64,000 bases of DNA from Sporosarcina cascadiensis. GTDB lineage: Bacteria > Bacillota > Bacilli > Bacillales_A > Planococcaceae. Below the pieces are notes generated by a model. The model made no database searches and was not told the DNA's origin. It saw only the letters and a program-made list of their open reading frames with translations. Location: the NCBI RefSeq assembly GCF_009650995.1, contig NZ_WHVV01000008.1:1-64000 (forward strand), read 5' to 3'. The position numbers were made by a program, and so were the translations under genes. Shown here piece after piece: positions 57,472-64,000 of the stretch; position 1 is the stretch's first letter; each line of letters opens with the position of its first letter.

Positions 57472-58152
57472 TTATTTTATTGTCGTGTCATTTCTCGTTA
57501 GGCGAGTGACCGTTTCAATCCGCATCGGCCAGCCGTCTTTAATCCGCAGCGAGATCAAAGGTTCTGGAACCGGCGCATGCGGCCGAAGATTGCTGAATGT
57601 GAAATTTTTATATAGAACGGCGAGAATCAATGTTGCTTCAAGCATCTCAATCGTTGTGGTGACGGCATCTGCCAGCTTTTTCTCTTCTGCCGAGACATCC
57701 GTTGAAAACATGGTGCGTGTGATGATCGACAATGTCAGCTGCATCATCTCGCTATGTATATCAAATTCTTGCGCCTGTTCTAAACGTTCTGCAACACGCT
57801 CTGTCTCTTCGACAATTGCGTAGGCATAACGCTCGAGAGCTTCCTTATAAAAAGTCGGCTGCATATACTTTTTCTGAAAGCCATGCCGCTCGCCTTCCGT
57901 AGTCAGCAGCCCTTCGCCAACCGTGCGCTGGAGCACTTTCGTCGTGCGTCCTTTAATAAATGACTGATCATGGCGAATCAAAATCTCCCTGATTGCCTCA
58001 GGACTGTTGACAATATACGTCGGTGAGAACCCGGTCTTCATCGAAACCACGTCTCCGAGCGGACGCATCCGCATAAAAAAACCGATTGGATCATTCGTGA
58101 ACTGCTGGTAATTCTGCAATCGCGGTGTAGCGATATCTTCTACAATAACCAT
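57472..58152 (-). pseudogene. Cytochrome P450 with internal deletion, heme site lost
   Basis: An open frame of 226 residues, about half of a normal P450. Residues 1-168 match the N-terminal half (PLGDVVSMKTG, VGEGLLTTEGERHGFQKKYMQP with the C-helix). From about 171 the text LEATLILAVLYKNFTF followed by APVPEPLISLRIKDG is the helix after the heme cysteine and the end of the protein. The I helix, ExxR and the Cys loop are missing. The deletion is in frame near 57640. It cannot bind heme in the normal way. Start follows TTGGAGGAG. Confidence 0.85.
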
Positions 58153-58249
58153 GTACTCTCCTCCAAGTTTTACTTACATCTCTTCCCTCGTGCATTCGAA
58201 TGAAACCTTTCATTTCGGACATCCTACACGAAAAGGGAGGTGCGTCGAT

Positions 58250-58405
58250 TTGGCAAAGGATGTATTGTGTGAAGTAACGAACTGCCACTTCTGGGAGGCA
58301 GGCAACCTATGTGGTGCGGAAGAGATCAAAGTTGTCACCAGAAAAGGAAAAAAAGCAAAAGACTCCGCCGAAACCGATTGTCAGACGTTTATTCCAAAAG
58401 GATAG
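58250..58405 (+). CDS. DUF1540 small cysteine-rich protein
   Basis: A 51-residue protein with four cysteines: CEVTNCHFWEAGNLC and a later C in ETDCQTF, the DUF1540 pattern, likely a small metal- or disulfide-stabilised domain of unknown role. The TTG start is 8 nt after AAAGGGAGG. Longer upstream reading overlaps the P450 promoter and is not supported. Confidence 0.8.
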   Translation: MAKDVLCEVTNCHFWEAGNLCGAEEIKVVTRKGKKAKDSAETDCQTFIPKG

Positions 58406-58409
58406 TTCA

Positions 58410-58450
58410 ATTAACAGCAGCCGGGCATTCGTGCTTGGCTGTTGTTTATT
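58410..58450. terminator. Terminator after DUF1540 gene
   Basis: Stem AACAGCAGCC/GGCTGTTGTT with inner GCA/TGC, followed by TATTTC. Confidence 0.75.
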
Positions 58451-59336
58451 TCAGTACTGATCTTCGCCTCATCGCTTCCCAATTCACTGCAATGACACTA
58501 AGTATCGCAATCAGCCCGCCAATTGCAGACAGAGCGCTTGGTAATTCCTGCAGCCAAACATACGCAACCAAAATGGCAACAACAGGCTCCACGTAAAGCA
58601 GACTGGAGACAGCTCCTGCATCTGCCATCGATAATGCTGTCGACCATGTTACATACGCAATCGTTGCCGGGATTAACCCCATGTAAATAGTGGACAGCGT
58701 AGCTTCCAAGGTCGCACCTTGAATTTCATTGAGCAGGCCCGTTGTAAAAAATAAGAACGGCAATGTGCCGGCCCAAGTAAAATATGCCGTTAATTCGATT
58801 GGCTTATAGCGGGTGAATAATGGCTTTTGGAAGACAAAAAATAACGAAGTCGCGATGACCGCTGCTAAAATGAACCAGGCGCCTGCCGATATTTCCACTG
58901 CCCCATCCGAACTGCCGATTGTGATTAACGCGACACCTGCCAAACCGATGGCCATTCCAATCCAGCCCAGCGGACTGATCCGTTCTTTTAAGAAGATGAC
59001 GGCAATAATCGCCGTAAAAATCGGCACCGTTGCAATGAACAAGCCTGCCGTGCCGGCCGCCACTGTCTGCTCGCCGTACGTCAAACCGAAATGATAAACA
59101 CTGATACCCGTCCATCCTAATAATAAAATCTTCCATATATCTTGCCGTTCAGGAATACGGATTTTCGTTCCCGGCCATATTGCATAAAGAATAAATACGA
59201 GTGAAGCCACTATGAAACGCGTCAAGACCAAATGACCCGGTGAGTAGCCGCCGAGCAGGCTGACCCGGATCGCCGCGAAGCTGGAACCCCATGCCACTAC
59301 TGTAAATAAGCCTAAATAGAGTGCTTTTTTATTCAT
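58446..59336 (-). CDS. EamA/DMT family transporter
   Basis: A 296-residue transporter with ten membrane helices in two EamA repeats. GLFTVVAWGSSFAAIRVSL opens the first and SLFFVFQKPLF starts the second; VAYVWLQELPSALSAIGGLIAI ends it. It probably exports a metabolite or drug; substrate unknown. The ATG at 59336 follows AGGTCC, a weak ribosome site. Confidence 0.9.
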   Translation of the reverse strand: MNKKALYLGLFTVVAWGSSFAAIRVSLLGGYSPGHLVLTRFIVASLVFILYAIWPGTKIRIPERQDIWKILLLGWTGISVYHFGLTYGEQTVAAGTAGLFIATVPIFTAIIAVIFLKERISPLGWIGMAIGLAGVALITIGSSDGAVEISAGAWFILAAVIATSLFFVFQKPLFTRYKPIELTAYFTWAGTLPFLFFTTGLLNEIQGATLEATLSTIYMGLIPATIAYVTWSTALSMADAGAVSSLLYVEPVVAILVAYVWLQELPSALSAIGGLIAILSVIAVNWEAMRRRSVLK

Positions 59337-59391
59337 AAAAGGACCTGCCTCATGCATAAGTATCTTGCCTGCTGCCAGCGGATTAAACGTT

Positions 59392-59799
59392 TCAGTTCAG
59401 TTTAAATGTAGCTGTGCAGTGTGCAACCAGTTCATCATTTTCATTGTACAGTTTACCATCGACTAATGCAGTGCTCCGTCCTCTGTTAATGACTGATGCT
59501 TTTGAATAAATTGCCTCCTGAACAGCAGGCTTTAAAAAATGTGTCGCCATTTCGATCGTCATGACGTCGTCAGAACCAAGAGAGCGGCAAAGCATGCCCA
59601 TCGTCGTATCCAGAACCGACATATACATACCGCCATGTATAGTACCGCGTACATTATCATATTGTGGACGGTACGGTAAATATAATTCCACATCGCCTTC
59701 TGCCAGTTTCTGTGTCTGCAAACCTAAGAATTTCCAAAAAGCGCTCGTTTCAAAATCTTGACGTACTTTTTCTAAATACTCGATTGATGTATCATTCAT
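59392..59799 (-). CDS. PaaI-type hotdog thioesterase
   Basis: A 135-residue hotdog-fold acyl-CoA thioesterase. The family motif VRGTIHGGMYMSVLDTTMGML carries the usual N/H-G-G and catalytic Asp. The acyl substrate is unknown. TTGGAGGG precedes the ATG. It lies 55 nt upstream of the EamA gene in the same direction and is divergent from speD. Confidence 0.9.
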   Translation of the reverse strand: MNDTSIEYLEKVRQDFETSAFWKFLGLQTQKLAEGDVELYLPYRPQYDNVRGTIHGGMYMSVLDTTMGMLCRSLGSDDVMTIEMATHFLKPAVQEAIYSKASVINRGRSTALVDGKLYNENDELVAHCTATFKLN

Positions 59800-59928
59800 T
59801 CGATTCCCTCCAAGTAAATTATCTGTTTACTGTATACCATATCTCAATCAGTGCCCGACGACAATTCATTGATTTTCAATTCGAATATAATACCGTCACA
59901 TTTTTATAATTTTTTCAAGAAAAAGGGT

Positions 59929-59956
59929 TTGTTTTTTCGTCCTTATCCTTTATACT
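59929..59956 (+). promoter_or_regulatory. Promoter of the spe operon
   Basis: TTGTTT (59929-59934), 16 bp, TATACT (59951-59956). It starts a leader of about 235 nt before speD. Confidence 0.6.
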
Positions 59957-59962
59957 GAAAAT

Positions 59963-60198
59963 AATTTCATAAGTTATTTTATTAGGAAGAGTACCCTGTG
60001 AGTATTTTGTCAACCCGATCACCTGCTATGTAATGGACTAAGAGGATATCCTCTACACGTATATCGTCTTTTATATACAAGCGAACAGAGTAAAGATCTC
60101 TCTCCAATCTGTCATGTTTGTGCTGTTTCATGCCGGTTGGAGGGAGATTTTTTTATGCCCATAAATTGTAATCAACATAGAAAGGAAGGATGTTAGGG
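59963..60198 (+). ncRNA. Long spe leader RNA, candidate attenuator or riboswitch
   Basis: The leader contains the perfect palindrome AGAGGATATCCTCT (60040-60053), other small stems (GTATAT/ATATAC), and then a strong intrinsic terminator. There is no gene upstream on this strand that would need that terminator, so it most likely stops speD transcription early. I do not recognise a known riboswitch class or a T-box. Confidence 0.55.
60096..60154 (+). terminator. Intrinsic terminator inside the spe leader
   Basis: A 12-bp stem ATCTCTCTCCAA/TTGGAGGGAGAT (one G-U pair) with a large loop and seven T, 45 nt before the speD start codon. Confidence 0.85.
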
Positions 60199-61014
60199 TT
60201 GGAAAACAAGCTCAAGCTCTACGGCTTTAACAACCTCACCAAGACTCTTAGCTTTAACATTTATGATGTGAGCTATGCGAAAAGCCGACGGGAGCAAAGT
60301 GAGTATATCGCCTATATCGACGAACAATATAATTCAGAACGTCTGACCAAGATTCTTTACGATGTCACTGAAATGATTGGTGCACATGTATTGAATGTCA
60401 GCAAACAGGACTATGATCCGCAGGGAGCCAGTGTCACTCTGATGATTTCAGAAGAGAAGTTTCCTGCATCACAGATAGACCCTTCCTGTAATCAGGGAGC
60501 AATTCCTTTTCCTCCTGAAAAAGATTCAGTCGTCAGTCATTTAGATAAGAGCCATGTAACAGTCCATACGTATCCGGAGTATCATCCAGATAACTCCATC
60601 GCGACATTCCGGGTCGATATTGACGTATCCACATGCGGTGAAATTTCGCCCCTGAAAGCTTTGGATTATCTTATCGGCAGTTTTGATTCGGATATTATCA
60701 CAGCGGATTATCGCGTGCGGGGCTTTACAAGAGCAGTGGACGGCAGAAAATTGTTCATGGATCATTCCATGACATCGATACAGGATTTCATTGACCGGAA
60801 AACGCTGGAGAAGTATGACGCAATCGATGTCAACGTCTACCAGGCGAATATTTTCCATACAAAAATGCTAATAAAAGAAATTGATCTGCAGGATTATCTG
60901 TTTAACCGGGATGTAACGGAAATACCACCGAAGGAACGTCTTCAAATCTCTCATAATCTGCGAAAAGAGATGATTGAAATTTTCAGCGGTTCTAATGTAT
61001 ACGAAAATGAATGA
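60199..61014 (+). CDS. speD: S-adenosylmethionine decarboxylase (pro-enzyme)
   Basis: A 271-residue self-cleaving pyruvoyl enzyme of the long, E. coli-type SpeD class; most Bacillus SpeD proteins are about 125 residues. The cleavage serine is about S118 in LDKSHVTVHTYPE. It makes decarboxylated SAM for SpeE. TTG at 60199 fits AAGGA at 8 nt; an ATG three codons earlier touches the ribosome site. First gene of the spe operon. Confidence 0.93.
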   Translation: MENKLKLYGFNNLTKTLSFNIYDVSYAKSRREQSEYIAYIDEQYNSERLTKILYDVTEMIGAHVLNVSKQDYDPQGASVTLMISEEKFPASQIDPSCNQGAIPFPPEKDSVVSHLDKSHVTVHTYPEYHPDNSIATFRVDIDVSTCGEISPLKALDYLIGSFDSDIITADYRVRGFTRAVDGRKLFMDHSMTSIQDFIDRKTLEKYDAIDVNVYQANIFHTKMLIKEIDLQDYLFNRDVTEIPPKERLQISHNLRKEMIEIFSGSNVYENE

Positions 61015-61024
61015 GGCGAGAACA

Positions 61025-62479
61025 GTGAAAACATCACAGCACCGTGTTCCGATTATGGAAGCACTGCAGCAGTATCAATCCGCACGAGTTGTACCTTTTG
61101 ATGTACCCGGCCATAAGCACGGACGGGGCAATCCTGAACTTGCGGCATTTCTTGGAGAAGCATGCCTGCATCATGATGTGAATTCCATGAAGCCACTCGA
61201 CAATCTGTGCCACCCTGTCTCCGTCATACGCGAAGCAGAGGAACTGGCGTCTGATGCTTTCGGCGCCAAACACGCCTTTCTGCTCGTCAACGGCACGACT
61301 TCTGCTGTACAGGCTATGGTCATGACTGCCTGCAAAGCCGGAGAGAAAATTATTATGCCCAGAAACGTCCACCGCAGTGCCATCAATGCGTTGATCTTAA
61401 GTGGCGCACTGCCCGTCTATATTAATCCGGGCGTAGACAAGGACCTCGGTATCCCGCTCGGCATGGGCGTTGAAGATGTCAAACAGGCGATACTCGATCA
61501 TCCTGACGCTAAGGCCATTCTGATCAACAATCCGACATATTACGGGATCTGCTCGAATCTGCAGGCCATTACGGAACTTGCCCACCGCCACGATATGCTC
61601 GTTTTAGTGGACGAAGCGCACGGCACGCATTTTTATTTCAACGACCAGCTGCCTGCTTCCGCCATGTCTGCCGGGGCCGATATGGCATCGGTCAGCATGC
61701 ATAAATCAGGCGGTTCCCTGACACAGAGCTCATTTTTATTGATTAATAATGAAGTCAGCGAAGGCTATACCCGGCAAATCATCAATCTGACCCAAACGAC
61801 GAGCGGCTCCTATTTACTGATGTCGTCACTTGATATTTCACGAAAGAATCTCGCCCTTCACGGCCAGGAGATTTTCGATAAGGTGATTAAAATGGCACAA
61901 TACACACGCGATGAAATCAATAAAATCGACGGTTATTATGCTTATTCAAAAGAACTGATCAACGGGGACACCGTTTTTGATTTTGATGAATCAAAATTGT
62001 CGGTCCATACCCGTGAAATAGGGCTTGCCGGAATCGAAGTGTATGATATTCTGCGTGATGAATACGATATTCAGATTGAATTTGGCGATGTGGCCAATAT
62101 CCTGGCCTATATTTCTGTCGGTGACCGGACTCTCGATTTAGAACGGCTGGTCGCTGCTCTGGCTGAAATTAAACGCCGTTACAAAAAAAATCCAAGCAAA
62201 CTGTTTGATCATGAATATATCAATCCGGAAATCGTCCAGTCACCGCAGCAGGCATTTTATTCGGAGAAAGAGACCCTTTCTCTGCAAGAGGCAGCGGGAC
62301 GGACCGCAAGTGAATTCGTTATGTGCTATCCGCCAGGCATCCCGATTGTGGCACCGGGAGAGCGGATCACAGAAGAAATCATCCACTATATTGCGTACTG
62401 CAAGGACAAAGGCTGTTTCTTGACGGGGACAGAAGATCCGCAAGTAGAGAATATCAATGTAGTAAAGGAGGCTGACTGA
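61025..62479 (+). CDS. speA: Arginine decarboxylase SpeA (PLP, fold III Orn/Lys/Arg type)
   Basis: A 484-residue PLP decarboxylase. FDVPGHKHGRG, VNGTTSAVQAMVM, NNPTYYGICSNL, LVDEAHGTHF and the PLP lysine in SMHKSGGSLTQSS match B. subtilis SpeA along the length. With speB downstream, the product is agmatine rather than cadaverine. GTG start, 8 nt after GAGG, 10 nt after the speD stop. It ends inside the speE start (TGATG). Confidence 0.9.
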   Translation: MKTSQHRVPIMEALQQYQSARVVPFDVPGHKHGRGNPELAAFLGEACLHHDVNSMKPLDNLCHPVSVIREAEELASDAFGAKHAFLLVNGTTSAVQAMVMTACKAGEKIIMPRNVHRSAINALILSGALPVYINPGVDKDLGIPLGMGVEDVKQAILDHPDAKAILINNPTYYGICSNLQAITELAHRHDMLVLVDEAHGTHFYFNDQLPASAMSAGADMASVSMHKSGGSLTQSSFLLINNEVSEGYTRQIINLTQTTSGSYLLMSSLDISRKNLALHGQEIFDKVIKMAQYTRDEINKIDGYYAYSKELINGDTVFDFDESKLSVHTREIGLAGIEVYDILRDEYDIQIEFGDVANILAYISVGDRTLDLERLVAALAEIKRRYKKNPSKLFDHEYINPEIVQSPQQAFYSEKETLSLQEAAGRTASEFVMCYPPGIPIVAPGERITEEIIHYIAYCKDKGCFLTGTEDPQVENINVVKEAD

Positions 62480-63330
62480 TGAACCTTTGGTATACAGAAG
62501 AACATTCACCGCATGTCCGTTTTTCCATTCAAGTCGAGGAGCATCTATATACCGCTAAAAGTGAATTCCAGAAAATTAATGTCTTTCAAACCTATGAGTT
62601 CGGCAAGATCCTGACACTCGACGGTTATGTGATGATTACCGAAAAAGATGAATTTATTTATCATGACATGATCGTCCATGTTCCGATGGCCACCAATCCT
62701 TCGATTGAAAAAGTGCTGGTGATCGGAGCTGGGGACGGCGGAACTGTGCGTGAACTGACCAGATATCCATCTATTAAACAAATTGATATGGTGGAAATCG
62801 ACGAACAGGTTGTGGAAGTCTGTAAAAAGTATTTACCGCAGACGGCCGGACAGCTGACTGATCCCCGGGTACAACTTTATTTTGAAGACGGTCTAAGATT
62901 TGTACGCCATCAAGAAAACGCTTATGACTTGATCATTGTCGATTCAACGGATCCGTTCGGCCCGGGTGAAGGGCTTTTCACAAAAGAATTCTACGGCAAT
63001 TGCTATAAGGCGCTGAAGGATGACGGCATTTTGGTCAATCAGCATGAAAGTCCTTTTTATGCGGAAGATGCAAAAGGCATGCAGCGGGCACATAAGAGCA
63101 TCATGGGCTTCTTCCCTGTCTCAAAAGTGTATCAAGCGCATATTCCAACTTATCCTTCCGGCCATTGGCTGTTCGGATTTGCTTCAAAAAAATATGATCC
63201 TGTTGAAGACTTGCAGTCGGATGCGTGGAATGCACTTGGACTGCAGACAAAATACTATAATACAAAACTTCATGCCGGCTCATTCGCACTGCCGAATTAT
63301 GTAAAGGAGCTACTGATCCATGCTGAATAA
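62479..63330 (+). CDS. speE: Spermidine synthase
   Basis: A 283-residue aminopropyltransferase. It joins decarboxylated SAM to putrescine. Motifs: LTLDGYVMITEKDEF-like opening (ILTLDGYVMIT), VLVIGAGDGGTVREL, MVEIDEQVVEVCK and the catalytic Asp in IIVDSTDPFGPGEGLF. Its ATG overlaps the speA stop by one base, and GGAGG precedes it. Its end overlaps speB. Confidence 0.96.
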   Translation: MNLWYTEEHSPHVRFSIQVEEHLYTAKSEFQKINVFQTYEFGKILTLDGYVMITEKDEFIYHDMIVHVPMATNPSIEKVLVIGAGDGGTVRELTRYPSIKQIDMVEIDEQVVEVCKKYLPQTAGQLTDPRVQLYFEDGLRFVRHQENAYDLIIVDSTDPFGPGEGLFTKEFYGNCYKALKDDGILVNQHESPFYAEDAKGMQRAHKSIMGFFPVSKVYQAHIPTYPSGHWLFGFASKKYDPVEDLQSDAWNALGLQTKYYNTKLHAGSFALPNYVKELLIHAE

Positions 63331-64000
63331 AAACATTGAAACGTTTCTCGGATTTGAAGCAGAATATGACGATGCATCATTCGTCGTCTTCGGTGCACCG
63401 TTTGATTCCACTACTTCATTCCGTCCGGGTACACGCTTTGCCAGTAAGATCATGCGCAGCGAATCATTCGGGCTGGAAACATACAGTCCCTATCAGGAAG
63501 CGGATTTAACCGATTTCTCGTTGTTTGACGGAGGTGATCTGGAACTCAGCTTCGGTAATACGGAACGGGCTCTGAATCAAATCGAGGAGTTCACAGCGCA
63601 GATTGTAGAGGAGGATAAAATCCCCTGCATGATCGGCGGAGAACATCTGGTGACACTCGGAGCTGTGCGAGCAGTCGCGAAGAAATATCCAGATCTGCAT
63701 GTCATTCAGTTTGATGCGCATACCGACCTGCGCGATGATTATCTGGACGAGCGTCTGTCACATGCGACGGTCATCCGCAGAATATGGGATCTTCTCGGAG
63801 ACGGCAAGATTTTTCAATACGGCATCCGATCAGGCGACCGTCCTGAATTCGAATGGGCTGCCGAGCGGCATGTCTTCATGCAGAAGTTTAATTTTGAAGG
63901 CCTCGCGAAAACAGTTGAACAACTGCAGGGTAAGCCAGTCTATTTGACGATTGACCTTGACGTTCTCGACCCTTCAGTCTTTCCTGGAACCGGCACACCT
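63320..64000 (+). CDS. speB: Agmatinase SpeB, partial (cut by window end)
   Basis: 227 codons are visible. The ureohydrolase manganese motifs are present: GGEHLVTLG, FDAHTDLRDDY and LTIDLDVLDPSVFPGTGTP. It turns agmatine into putrescine and urea, the step between SpeA and SpeE. ATG follows AAAGGAG and overlaps the speE end by 11 nt. About 60 residues lie beyond the window. Confidence 0.95.
   Translation, partial: MLNKNIETFLGFEAEYDDASFVVFGAPFDSTTSFRPGTRFASKIMRSESFGLETYSPYQEADLTDFSLFDGGDLELSFGNTERALNQIEEFTAQIVEEDKIPCMIGGEHLVTLGAVRAVAKKYPDLHVIQFDAHTDLRDDYLDERLSHATVIRRIWDLLGDGKIFQYGIRSGDRPEFEWAAERHVFMQKFNFEGLAKTVEQLQGKPVYLTIDLDVLDPSVFPGTGTP

Noticed and set aside
59963..60198. T-box or known riboswitch in the spe leader
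   Set aside because: No T-box sequence (TGGNACCGCG) and none of the purine, lysine, SAM, TPP or guanidine core motifs could be found.

Overview
The window looks like chromosome of an endospore-forming, motile Bacillales, most likely Planococcaceae (Sporosarcina-like). Evidence: a gamma-type spore protein gene (sspE), the cortex enzyme pdaA, motAB, and the gene order ygxA-ygzB-perR-bcp-gsaB-ygaE-ygaD-ygaC-sspE-mutY-yfhP-yfhH-recX-yfhF, which matches the Bacillus subtilis core map. The genus is an inference from gene content and style, not from a database search.

Layout. 1-250: promoter and leader of an rRNA operon leaving to the left. 0.25-14.7 kb: core genes for peroxide sensing (perR, bcp), heme (gsaB), export, DNA repair (mutY, recX) and spores (sspE, pdaA). 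15.3-17.1 kb: SE1561 protein and class I fumarase. 18-27.3 kb: ZosA-like metal ATPase, BrkB, an AgcS symporter, motAB, aminopeptidase and carbonic anhydrase. 28-42.2 kb: GNAT, TspO-like, MapB, RNA helicase, FemX-like, chemoreceptor, ATP-grasp ligase, phosphatase, SLAP protein and YebC regulator. 42.4-51.8 kb: assimilatory sulfate reduction (cysH-sat-cysC-sumT-sirB-ylnF convergent with cysJI). 52.2-59.8 kb: accessory genes, including an FtsH paralogue, a glyoxalase pair and an internally deleted P450. 60-64 kb: spermidine operon speD-speA-speE-speB, cut by the window end.

Genes working together. CysH, Sat, CysC and CysJI reduce sulfate to sulfide, while SumT, YlnF and SirB make the siroheme needed by CysI; the permease cysP, present in the B. 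subtilis operon, is absent. SpeA makes agmatine, SpeB makes putrescine, SpeD makes decarboxylated SAM and SpeE joins them to spermidine. PerR has a perfect 7-1-7 PerR box at its own promoter.

The most unusual content is non-coding. Four copies of a roughly 600-690 bp composite repeat (17.1, 27.4, 30.2 and 40.8 kb) carry no protein but keep strong foldable stems, with at least two compensatory base-pair changes between copies, suggesting a dispersed structured RNA or selfish element. Three separate intergenic arrays (11.5, 15.05 and 51.95 kb) repeat a degenerate motif at exactly 21 bp, two helical turns. The spe operon has a leader of about 230 nt ending in a strong terminator, a candidate attenuator or riboswitch.
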